64,000 bases of DNA from UBA3478 sp036782715 (lineage in GTDB: Bacteria; Bacteroidota; Bacteroidia; Flavobacteriales; Flavobacteriaceae). The stretch lies in the NCBI GenBank assembly GCA_036782715.1, contig DAIPYN010000006.1:16514-80513 (forward strand). The letters are read 5' to 3'. Positions 44,112 to 51,931 of the stretch are shown one piece after another (the stretch's first letter is position 1; every line of letters starts with the position of its first letter). The notes under the pieces are model-generated. The model was not told the origin of the DNA. It did no database searches and saw only the letters and a program-made list of their open reading frames with translations. The position numbers and the translations under genes are program-made.

Positions 44112-44497
44112 TCTCCGTTAAACAACGATCTTTTTTTGATTGTGGAATAGCCTGCTTAAAAAGTCTATTTCTATACCATGGCCTCTTCTTCAATCTTCCA
44201 AGACGCAAAAAACGTTTACGGGGATATAGTCTTTATGAGCTTTTTAAGTTAGCTGAGCAGCAGGGGATACAGGCGCTTGTTTATCGATCCTCATCATTTG
44301 ATATGAATTATATTCCCTGTCTGGTTCAGCTAAGCTATATGGGGCTTGGTCACTATGTTGTTGTGTATGGCTATACTGCGAATAAACTACAAATCATGGA
44401 TCCTTCGGCGGGTCGTATGTATTGGATGTCTGAAACGAAATTTCAGCGATTGTGGTCAGGGTTTTTCTTGGTTTTATCAGAGAAAAACCCCCTGTAA
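44093..44497 (+). CDS. Free-standing C39 peptidase
   Basis: A 134-residue cysteine peptidase of the C39 (bacteriocin-processing) family. All catalytic residues are visible: Q11 (oxyanion hole), C17 in FFDCGIACLKSL, H87 in LGHYVVVYG and D103 in IMDPSAGR. C39 domains usually form the N-terminus of a peptidase-containing ABC transporter; here the domain stands alone and the transporter genes follow separately. It should cut after the GG of the peptide encoded upstream. I start at the ATG at 44093; an in-frame upstream start at 44036 is possible but would run through the 28-residue gene. Confidence 0.85.
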   Translation: MGGYPVISVKQRSFFDCGIACLKSLFLYHGLFFNLPRRKKRLRGYSLYELFKLAEQQGIQALVYRSSSFDMNYIPCLVQLSYMGLGHYVVVYGYTANKLQIMDPSAGRMYWMSETKFQRLWSGFFLVLSEKNPL

Positions 44498-44500
44498 AGT

Positions 44501-44554
44501 CTGCTTTGTTGAAATTTTAACATTGCAATGAGAATAGATGCTGTAACAAAGCAG
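44501..44554. promoter_or_regulatory. Inverted repeat between the C39 and ABC genes
   Basis: CTGCTTTGTT (44501-44510) and AACAAAGCAG (44545-44554) are perfect 10-bp inverted arms with a 34-base loop. It lies in the 101-base gap between the processing genes and the exporter genes. It might adjust expression of the two halves; no terminator-like T run follows. Confidence 0.35.
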
Positions 44555-44598
44555 TTTCTTTGTCGTCTAAAAGGTTATAAACGTAGCTAGTCGTATCG

Positions 44599-45300
44599 AT
44601 GATAGAAATTAAAGACTTGCATAAGTCATATCAAATGGGCAGTAATTCACTGCATGTTTTAAAAGGAATCAACTTTTCTGTAGAACAAGGTGAATTGGTG
44701 GCAATTATGGGCTCTTCGGGTTCTGGTAAATCGACTTTACTGAACATATTAGGAATGTTGGATGAAGCTGATTCAGGTTCTTATACCTTAGATTCAGTGC
44801 CTATTGTAGATCTTAATGAGACCAAGGCTGCTGAATATCGAAATAAGTTCCTAGGATTCATTTTTCAGTCTTTTAATTTGATTAATTACAAATCGGCTGT
44901 TGAAAATGTTGCGCTTCCATTGTATTATCAAGGTAAAGCTAGAAAGGAACGCAATGCAACAGCACTAGAATATCTCAATCGAGTGGGGTTAAAACCCTGG
45001 GCCGACCATTTGCCTAGTGAATTATCAGGAGGTCAAAAGCAGCGTGTTGCTATTGCTCGTGCAATGGCTGCAGACCCTAAAGTTCTTTTGGCTGATGAAC
45101 CTACCGGAGCTTTAGATAGTAAAACCTCTTATGAGGTGATGGATCTCATCCAGAAAATTAATGATGAGGGTAATACCATACTAGTGGTAACTCATGAGGA
45201 GGATATCGCCCATATGTGTAAGCGAATTGTCTATCTGAAAGATGGCGTTATTGTTGAAGATAAAAAAGTAGACCAAGTACGCGCCTCTCAATATGTTTAG
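44599..45300 (+). CDS. MacB/LolD-type ABC transporter ATPase
   Basis: A 233-residue ATPase with Walker A GSSGSGKST (38-46), Q-loop FIFQSFNL, signature LSGGQ (142-146), Walker B VLLADEP and switch His in VVTHEED. The family partners FtsX-type permeases in efflux (MacB) or lipoprotein sorting (LolD). Here the permeases, adaptor and outer-membrane channel follow directly, so a tripartite exporter is the natural reading. The substrate may be the peptide encoded upstream. It overlaps the next gene by 8 bases. Confidence 0.93.
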   Translation: MIEIKDLHKSYQMGSNSLHVLKGINFSVEQGELVAIMGSSGSGKSTLLNILGMLDEADSGSYTLDSVPIVDLNETKAAEYRNKFLGFIFQSFNLINYKSAVENVALPLYYQGKARKERNATALEYLNRVGLKPWADHLPSELSGGQKQRVAIARAMAADPKVLLADEPTGALDSKTSYEVMDLIQKINDEGNTILVVTHEEDIAHMCKRIVYLKDGVIVEDKKVDQVRASQYV

Positions 45301-46522
45301 TAGAGATACCTGGAAAGAGATTTTCGATACCATTCGAAAAAATAAGCTTAGGACCTTTTTGACGGGGTTCACTATGGCCTTAGGGATTTTTATTGTAGTT
45401 ATTCTGGTAGGCTTTACTAATGGACTGCAGAATACTTTTGAAAAATTCTTTGGTGATGATGCTACCAATACCCTGTTTGTATTTCCAGGTAGAACATCGA
45501 TGCCCTACAAGGGATACACTTCGAATCGAAGAATTCAATTCGATAATTCAGACTTAAAAGATGTCGAGGAAAATTTCGTAATGTTTCTTGACTACATTAC
45601 TCCCCGCATTACTCGTTCTAGTCTTGTAAGATATAAGGGAGAGTCGAATAACTATACAAATAGAGCAGTTGCTCCAGCCCATCAATTCAGCGAAAAGACG
45701 ATTATCATGAAAGGTCGTTTTTTAAATGAAAACGACATAAATATCAGAGCGAAGTATGCCGTGATTGGGCGTTTAGTCGCCAAGGATTTATTCAAAGAAG
45801 AAGACCCCATTGGGAAATACATCACTTTGGGAGATAGTGCATTTAAAGTTATTGGTGTGTTCCAAGATGATGGAGGTGATAATGAAGAACGCCTCATCTA
45901 TATTCCTTATACTACAAGACAGCTGATTGAAAAAGGGAATGATAAGATTGAACAGATCATCCTTGGATTTAACCCTAGTATAGGCTATGCAGGTGCTATG
46001 GCTCTTGAGAAAAATGTTACCAAACTTCTCAAAGAGAAAAAGTTCATTGCGAGAGAAGATCGCAGCGGAATATTCATTCGAAATATTGCAGATGAACTGA
46101 AACAAAATCAACAGTTCGCTCAAGTTTTAGGTTTTATTGCACTGTTTTTTGCTATAGGTACGATTATAGCAGGAATCATTGGTGTAAGTAATATCATGAT
46201 TTTTGTGGTTAAGGAGCGCACCAAAGAAATTGGAATTCGAAAAGCTTTAGGAGCAACACCTAGAGTCGTGATTAGTACAATCTTATTGGAGGCTACCACC
46301 ATAACTATTTTATCTGGTTTCTCTGGGATGCTTGCTGGTGTTATTATTCTACAGAATCTAGGGGGCAGACTTGAAGACTATTTTATCACCAATCCTTATA
46401 TCGATTCGGGCTTCGCCATTGGAGCCACTGTAATCTTAATTATTTTCGGAAGCATCGCTGGGTATATTCCCGCGAAGCGTGCTGCTCGAATCAAACCCAT
46501 TGTAGCACTTAGAGACGAATAA
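45293..46522 (+). CDS. MacB-type ABC permease, first of two
   Basis: A 409-residue permease: one N-terminal helix (LRTFLTGFTMALGIFIVVILVGFTNGL), a large periplasmic MacB_PCD domain (about 45-275), then three helices of the FtsX domain, with VKERTKEIGIRKALGATPRVV between the first and second. MacB permeases work as dimers with the adaptor and TolC. The pair of permeases here suggests a heterodimer. It overlaps the ATPase gene by 8 bases. Confidence 0.92.
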   Translation: MFSRDTWKEIFDTIRKNKLRTFLTGFTMALGIFIVVILVGFTNGLQNTFEKFFGDDATNTLFVFPGRTSMPYKGYTSNRRIQFDNSDLKDVEENFVMFLDYITPRITRSSLVRYKGESNNYTNRAVAPAHQFSEKTIIMKGRFLNENDINIRAKYAVIGRLVAKDLFKEEDPIGKYITLGDSAFKVIGVFQDDGGDNEERLIYIPYTTRQLIEKGNDKIEQIILGFNPSIGYAGAMALEKNVTKLLKEKKFIAREDRSGIFIRNIADELKQNQQFAQVLGFIALFFAIGTIIAGIIGVSNIMIFVVKERTKEIGIRKALGATPRVVISTILLEATTITILSGFSGMLAGVIILQNLGGRLEDYFITNPYIDSGFAIGATVILIIFGSIAGYIPAKRAARIKPIVALRDE

Positions 46523-46523
46523 T

Positions 46524-47786
46524 ATGCGATTTTTATTTAAAAGCGATACATGGCAAGAAATATTCAGCTCGATTAGTAAGAATCGAGTAAGAACACTCTT
46601 AACCGTTATTGGCGTGCTATGGGGAATTTTTGTCTACATCGCAATGTCAGGTGCGGCCAAAGGTTTAGATAATGGTTTTGAAAGACAATTCGAGACGGTT
46701 GCAATGAATTCGCTGTTTGCTTGGTCACAGTCTACGAGTAAGCCTTATAAAGGTTTTCGTACAGGTCGAAGAATTCAGCTTCGATTAGGAGATATCGATG
46801 TTTTAAAGAAAAGAATTCCAGAAATTCAGTACATCGCTCCAAGAAATGCTACCGGTGTTTTTGGTGGTAGCCCTGCTTTGACCGTTAGAGGTCAGAAATC
46901 GGGTAGTTATAATGTTTACGGGGACTTCCCGGTATATACTAAGATTGCCACAAAGAAAATTTACGACGGTGGAAGGTTCATCAATGAAATGGATATTGAA
47001 GAGTCTCGAAGAGTTTGTGTTATTGGAGAAAGAACGAAAACCGAACTTTTTGAAGATGAAGAGGAGGCAATAGGATCCTTTATTCGAATTAACGACATCT
47101 ATTTTAGAGTGGTCGGTGTGCACAAGTTTGTTCCTGGTGGAGGTTTTGAATCAGACAGTGATATTTTTATCCCCTTTACCACATTCAATAAACTTTACAA
47201 TAAAGGGGATGATGTAGATTTTATGAGTATCGCAGCCTTTGATGATGCCGATATCGTTAAAGTCGAAGAGGACGTTAAAGCCGTATTAAAATCGATTCAC
47301 AATGTTGATCCAACCGATGATCGTGCTTTTGGTTCATTTAATCTGGGTGAGATTTTTGGTCAAATTCGCGGATTTGCGAACGGTCTAACCTTTTTATCTC
47401 TAATTATTGGAGCCGCAACTATTCTTGCTGGTGTTATCGGAATTGGTAATATCCTGCTGATATCGGTTAAAGAACGAACAAAAGAGCTTGGAGTTAGAAG
47501 AGCACTTGGAGCTACTCCGGCAGAGGTGAGAAATTTGATTCTATTAGAGTCTGTTTTCTTGACCCTGGTATCTGGTTTACTAGGTATCATTTTAGGTGCT
47601 GCAACTCTAAACTTAGTCAATAATCTAACTGAAGGGAGTGATTTTCCTTACACCAATCCGACAGTGCCCATACCCTATGTGGTTGGAGCGTTAGCTTTAA
47701 TGGTCATTCTTGGTACACTTATTGGACTAATTCCTGCGCAAAGAGCGGTTAGTATAAAACCAATTGATGCGCTTAGAGAAGAATAA
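46524..47786 (+). CDS. MacB-type ABC permease, second of two
   Basis: A 420-residue paralogue of the previous gene with the same layout: N-terminal helix (RTLLTVIGVLWGIFVYIAMSG), periplasmic domain, and C-terminal FtsX helices with VKERTKELGVRRALGATPAEV. The two permeases share the KSDTW/SRDTW-E-I-F start and the TSxPYKGxxxxRRIQ segment, indicating duplication. It begins one base after the first permease stop. Confidence 0.92.
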   Translation: MRFLFKSDTWQEIFSSISKNRVRTLLTVIGVLWGIFVYIAMSGAAKGLDNGFERQFETVAMNSLFAWSQSTSKPYKGFRTGRRIQLRLGDIDVLKKRIPEIQYIAPRNATGVFGGSPALTVRGQKSGSYNVYGDFPVYTKIATKKIYDGGRFINEMDIEESRRVCVIGERTKTELFEDEEEAIGSFIRINDIYFRVVGVHKFVPGGGFESDSDIFIPFTTFNKLYNKGDDVDFMSIAAFDDADIVKVEEDVKAVLKSIHNVDPTDDRAFGSFNLGEIFGQIRGFANGLTFLSLIIGAATILAGVIGIGNILLISVKERTKELGVRRALGATPAEVRNLILLESVFLTLVSGLLGIILGAATLNLVNNLTEGSDFPYTNPTVPIPYVVGALALMVILGTLIGLIPAQRAVSIKPIDALREE

Positions 47787-47824
47787 TTTAATCAATACTA
47801 TTACTATATAATTAAATACCTATC

Positions 47825-48958
47825 ATGAAAAACGTAGTTAAATGGAGTGTAATCGCTGTAGTTACCTTAGGAGGTCTATGGGCAGCCGCATTCTTTGTAA
47901 AATCTAATAGCAAGGGTGCAATTACCTATGAGTCTTTCCAGCCTTTTTATGCTGATATCGAACAAAAGACCGTAGCGACAGGTACCGTAGTTCCTGAGGA
48001 TGAAGTTGAAATCAAGCCTCAGATTCAAGGAATTATCGATGAGCTCGTTAAAAAAGAAGGAGATTTTGTTCAGGTGGGCGATTTAATTGCTGTCATCAAG
48101 GTAGTTCCTAATGAGCAATCACTTTTTGCTGCTCAAGGACGTGTAAAAAATGCTGAATTACGACTGAATAATTCTAAGCTTGAGTTTGAAAGAAATGAGG
48201 CTCTTTTTGAGCGCGGTGTTATTTCAAATCAAGATTATAATAACCTGAAGCTAGCTTTCGATCAAGCAACTCAAGATTTGAAAAATGCAGAGGCCGATTA
48301 TCAGATTATAAAGGAAGGTTCTGTTGGAGGCTCGTCTTCTGCAAACACCAATATCAGAGCGACTACTACGGGTACTATTCTTGAAATTCCAGTTGAAAAG
48401 GGGGATCAGGTTATTCAATCCAACTCGTTTAACGCTGGTACTACGATTGCTACGGTAGCTGATCTAACTAAAATGGTTTTTGAAGGTAAGGTTGATGAAG
48501 GAGAGGTAGGTAAACTTAAAGTTGGAATGCCCTTGAAAGTTAGTCTTGGAGCCATCGTGGATAAAGAATTCGATGCTAAACTTCGATTTATTGCTCCAAA
48601 AGGACAAGAGGAGTCTGGTGCGGTTAAATTTAAGATTGAGGGTGATGTAGTGATTGAGGATGATTTTACCGTTAGAGCGGGCTACAGTGCAAACGCATCT
48701 TTAATTTTAGAAAGAAAAGAGAATATCTTGGTTTTACCTGAAGCACTTTTACAATTTGATAAGTCTACTGATCTACCTTATGTTGAGGTAGAAGTTGGGG
48801 AACAAAAATTTGAAAGAAGAGATATTACTATCGGAATTTCTGATGGAATTAACGTAGAAATCCTTGATGGACTAACCACAGAGGATAAGGTAAAGCAGTG
48901 GAACAAGACTGAGCCAATAAAGATTGAGAAGGAAGATGCTCCAGAACGTGGAGTGTAA
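47825..48958 (+). CDS. HlyD/MacA-type periplasmic adaptor
   Basis: A 377-residue adaptor: N-terminal anchor (VIAVVTLGGLWAAAFFV), lipoyl-like domain (VATGTVVPEDEVEIKPQIQGIIDELVKKEGDFVQVGDLIAVI), an alpha-hairpin (about 105-160), the second lipoyl half (RATTTGTILEIPVEKGDQV) and beta-barrel/membrane-proximal domains. It joins the inner-membrane permeases to the TolC-type channel. It follows the permease by 38 bases. Confidence 0.93.
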   Translation: MKNVVKWSVIAVVTLGGLWAAAFFVKSNSKGAITYESFQPFYADIEQKTVATGTVVPEDEVEIKPQIQGIIDELVKKEGDFVQVGDLIAVIKVVPNEQSLFAAQGRVKNAELRLNNSKLEFERNEALFERGVISNQDYNNLKLAFDQATQDLKNAEADYQIIKEGSVGGSSSANTNIRATTTGTILEIPVEKGDQVIQSNSFNAGTTIATVADLTKMVFEGKVDEGEVGKLKVGMPLKVSLGAIVDKEFDAKLRFIAPKGQEESGAVKFKIEGDVVIEDDFTVRAGYSANASLILERKENILVLPEALLQFDKSTDLPYVEVEVGEQKFERRDITIGISDGINVEILDGLTTEDKVKQWNKTEPIKIEKEDAPERGV

Positions 48959-48988
48959 CCGGAGCTTCTTAATTTTAAACGACAACCT

Positions 48989-50368
48989 ATGAGATCATAT
49001 ATATTACTTTTTTTAACGGCCTTTAGTATTGGAGCTTCTGCTCAAGTGAATAAGATGTCTTTAGCTGAATGCGTAGAATATGCCCTAGAAAACAATATCA
49101 CCGTTGCCCAATTTGAGTTAGACCTTGAGTCGGCCGAACTTGGAAATTTAGATGCCTTGGGTCAATTTCTGCCAAGATTGAATGGCTCGCTATCTGTGAA
49201 CGAGAGTAAAGGTTTAATTCTTGATCCTCAAACTCAAACGAATGTGGCAGGTAATATTTTATCGGGAAGTATTAGCCTTTCAGCAGGATATACCATTTTT
49301 GATGGTCTTCGGAATATTAAAAGAGCGCAGAGAGCTCAAATCAATACGATTGCCAATCAATATCGCCTAGCTAATCTTCAAGATGATATTCGTTTAAGAG
49401 TAGCAAATGCCTATTTAAGTGTTATATCATCAAAGGAGTCACTACGTGTTGCTGAGGCTCAATATGCAGTTACTGAACAAGATTTAAAACGTACTAAAGA
49501 ATTAGTAGGCTTAGGGGTAGTACCGCAGGGTGATCTTTTAGAAATTGAGGCTACTGCGGCGAATCAAGAGCAAGCTATCGTAAATGCAGAGGCTCGTGTT
49601 ATTCTTTCGAGAATTACCCTAGCACAGCTGCTACAAATTACTGATTATGAAAACTTTGATATCGCAGATGAATCCTTTGAGGTTCCGAGTTCAGATATTT
49701 TAGATAAGACTCCTCGTCAAATTTTCAGTAAGGCTTTGAGTTTCAGAAATGATATTAAATTATCAGAGGCAAATGTTTCGTTATCTGAGCAAGACCTAGC
49801 AATTGCAAAAGGTGCTGCACTACCTACACTTAATGCCTTCTTAAACTATAATACTTTTGCCAGTGATCGTTTCACAATTCAGGCTAATCCGAATGAAGAC
49901 CCTAACGATCCTACGGATGATTATAATTTGGTAAGACCTGATTTTGTTGCTCAGTTAGAGGCGAATGATGGAATCTCTTTCGGAATGTCAATGAATATTC
50001 CGATTTTCAATGGATTCTCCACCAATAACAGCATTAAGCGTGCTGAAATAGGAGTGAGACGATCTAAGCTTCAATTTGAGCAGGCAAAATTAGACCTTGA
50101 AAATGCGGTTAATCAAGCTTATAATGATGTGAAGACTTTCGCTAAGGCCTTTGAGGCTGCACAAAAGACATTAGAAGCTAGAAAATTAGCCTATCAATAT
50201 GCAAAAGAGCGTTTTGATGTTGGTCTTATGAACTCGTTCAACTTTAGCCAAGCTCAGGCGCGTTTAGATAACGCTGAGGCAAGTGTGATTCGTACGAAGT
50301 ATGACTATATCTTTCGACTAAAGATTTTAGAATTCTACTTCGGCATTCCGATTACGGTACTTCAATAA
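48989..50368 (+). CDS. TolC-family outer-membrane channel
   Basis: A 459-residue outer-membrane efflux protein with a signal peptide (MRSYILLFLTAFSIGASAQ) and two TolC repeats of long coiled helices. Marks are MSLAECVEYALENNITV at the start and RFDVGLMNSFNFSQAQARLDNAE near the end. It completes the ATPase-permease-permease-adaptor-channel exporter. The order follows the export route from inside to outside. There is no terminator between it and the promoter of tsaB. Confidence 0.93.
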   Translation: MRSYILLFLTAFSIGASAQVNKMSLAECVEYALENNITVAQFELDLESAELGNLDALGQFLPRLNGSLSVNESKGLILDPQTQTNVAGNILSGSISLSAGYTIFDGLRNIKRAQRAQINTIANQYRLANLQDDIRLRVANAYLSVISSKESLRVAEAQYAVTEQDLKRTKELVGLGVVPQGDLLEIEATAANQEQAIVNAEARVILSRITLAQLLQITDYENFDIADESFEVPSSDILDKTPRQIFSKALSFRNDIKLSEANVSLSEQDLAIAKGAALPTLNAFLNYNTFASDRFTIQANPNEDPNDPTDDYNLVRPDFVAQLEANDGISFGMSMNIPIFNGFSTNNSIKRAEIGVRRSKLQFEQAKLDLENAVNQAYNDVKTFAKAFEAAQKTLEARKLAYQYAKERFDVGLMNSFNFSQAQARLDNAEASVIRTKYDYIFRLKILEFYFGIPITVLQ

Positions 50369-50380
50369 GAGCAAGCCTAC

Positions 50381-50388
50381 TATCTTTG
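50381..50388 (+). promoter_or_regulatory. -7 element of tsaB
   Basis: TATCTTTG matches TAnnTTTG and ends only 4 bases before the tsaB ATG. Transcription would start at or next to the A of the ATG, so the message would be leaderless. The upstream box is weak. Confidence 0.5.
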
Positions 50389-50392
50389 CCTT

Positions 50393-51097
50393 ATGGCTTG
50401 CATTATTGTATTTGATACATCAACGAAAGCATGCTCGGTTTCTCTTTACAGAGACTCCGAGCTTTTAGCTTCATGGCATAGGGTGGCCGAAGGCTATACG
50501 CATGCTGAAGAACTTCATCTCAGAATTTCAGAAGTGATGCAAAAGGCTCAAGTGAAATTTAGTCAACTCGATGCCGTTGCGGTAGGTAAAGGGCCTGGTT
50601 CTTATACAGGTTTAAGAATTGGGGTTTCTTCTGCCAAAGGCTTAGCTTATGGTCTAGATATCCCTCTGATTTCAATCGAGAGTCTAGATTTAATCGCTGC
50701 AGGTATAGAGACTCCAAAGGAATCGATTCACATTCCTATGATTGATGCTAGACGTCTAGAAGCTTATGCTAAAGTTCTTGTTCGAAAACAAAATAAATTT
50801 ATCGAGTTAGAATCAACGACCAATATCATCCTTGATAGTGAAGCTTTTACAGCGCTGTTAGAAAAATATACGGATCATTCGATTCATTTTGTGGGCGATG
50901 CAGCGGTTAAAACGAGAGATTTTTTGATCTCGCACGAGCGGTTCAATCAATTCACTTTTTCTCCAGAGGGTTATCCCGATACCCGATCGATTGGGTCTCT
51001 TCTTGAAGATTTATTCAAACAAAAAAGGTTCGAAAATGTGATCACCTTCGAACCTTTCTATCTGAAAGATTTTATGCTTACTCCGAAGCGCGGGTAA
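50393..51097 (+). CDS. tsaB: tRNA threonylcarbamoyladenosine biosynthesis protein TsaB
   Basis: TsaB is the partner that activates TsaD in making t6A37 of ANN-decoding tRNAs. The 234-residue protein has the ASKHA fold marks: IVFDTSTKACSVSLY, then GKGPGSYTGLRIGVSSAKGLAYG, then PMIDARRLEAYAKV. The final codons also carry, on the other strand, the terminator of the convergent mscS gene. It ends one base before mscS ends. Confidence 0.95.
   Translation: MACIIVFDTSTKACSVSLYRDSELLASWHRVAEGYTHAEELHLRISEVMQKAQVKFSQLDAVAVGKGPGSYTGLRIGVSSAKGLAYGLDIPLISIESLDLIAAGIETPKESIHIPMIDARRLEAYAKVLVRKQNKFIELESTTNIILDSEAFTALLEKYTDHSIHFVGDAAVKTRDFLISHERFNQFTFSPEGYPDTRSIGSLLEDLFKQKRFENVITFEPFYLKDFMLTPKRG
51015..51057 (-). 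terminator. Terminator of the minus-strand mscS group inside tsaB
   Basis: On the minus strand AAAGGTTCGAA and TTCGAACCTTT form a perfect 11-bp stem with a 12-base loop, followed by TTTTTTG. It lies about 40 bases past the mscS stop and within the tsaB reading frame. Confidence 0.75.
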
Positions 51098-51931
51098 TTA
51101 TTTCTGTGTGACCATCACGCGATGTGGGAATGGTATTTCGATTCCTTCGCGATCGAAAGCAGCTTTAATATGTTCAATCATTTTGAATTTGGTTGGCCAA
51201 AAAGTCTCCGTAGTTGTCCAATAACGAATCGAAAGATTAACTGAACTATCTGCAAGCTCAGTAACAACAACCATTGCTTCTTTACCCTCTTCTGTCATGA
51301 TATTTTCATCAGCTGCACATAGCTCGAGAATAAGATCTTTCGCTTTTTGGATACTACTATCATAGCTGATTCCAATTACTAAATTTTCTCTTCGAACTCC
51401 TTCAGAACTGTAGTTGATGATTTTATCATTAGATAGGTTTCCGTTAGGGATGATTACTTCTTGGTTTCCAAAGGTTACGAGTTTAGTGTTAAAAACCGTA
51501 ATCTGCTTAACGGTACCCTCACTACCTTGGGCTGATATAAAATCTCCTACTTTAAATGGTTTGAAGATTAGAATAAGAATTCCACCAGCAAAATTAGAAA
51601 GTGATCCTTGAAGAGCTAATCCCAATGCAAGACCGGCTGCACCGAGCATGGCTATGAGTGACGAGGTTTCTACTCCAACCTGAGTAATAACCATCACAAA
51701 AAGAAGGACTTTTAAACCGTTATTGATGAAGTCCTCTAAAAAGGTCTCAAGGGTGCGATCGTAATCCTTTTTTTCGAAAAATTTAGCTACACCGATGTTG
51801 ATGAGTTTGATCACCCACCATCCTACAAAACCTAGGATTAGGGCAGAGACTAAATTTGGGAAAATCTCCCACAGTAAATTAATCAGCTCTTTTATGTGCT
51901 CTTCGTAATTTTTAATGGTTTGTTCAATCAT
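51098..51931 (-). CDS. Small-conductance mechanosensitive channel MscS
   Basis: A 277-residue MscS-type channel that opens under membrane tension on osmotic downshock. It has three N-terminal helices; the pore helix is in SLIAMLGAAGLALGLALQGSLSNFAGGILILIFKPFKVGDFI, which has the Gly/Ala pattern of TM3. A beta domain (EGTVKQITVFNTKLVTFGNQEVIIPNG) and an alpha/beta C-terminus follow. I start at the ATG at 51931, whose ATGA overlaps the upstream gene's stop by 4 bases; an extension to 52000 would overlap it further. Confidence 0.94.
   Translation of the reverse strand: MIEQTIKNYEEHIKELINLLWEIFPNLVSALILGFVGWWVIKLINIGVAKFFEKKDYDRTLETFLEDFINNGLKVLLFVMVITQVGVETSSLIAMLGAAGLALGLALQGSLSNFAGGILILIFKPFKVGDFISAQGSEGTVKQITVFNTKLVTFGNQEVIIPNGNLSNDKIINYSSEGVRRENLVIGISYDSSIQKAKDLILELCAADENIMTEEGKEAMVVVTELADSSVNLSIRYWTTTETFWPTKFKMIEHIKAAFDREGIEIPFPHRVMVTQK

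Noticed and set aside
44599..50368. Macrolide-resistance efflux pump (MacAB-TolC)
   Set aside because: The family name suggests drug efflux, but MacB-type exporters carry many substrates, and the neighbouring peptide and protease genes favour peptide export.
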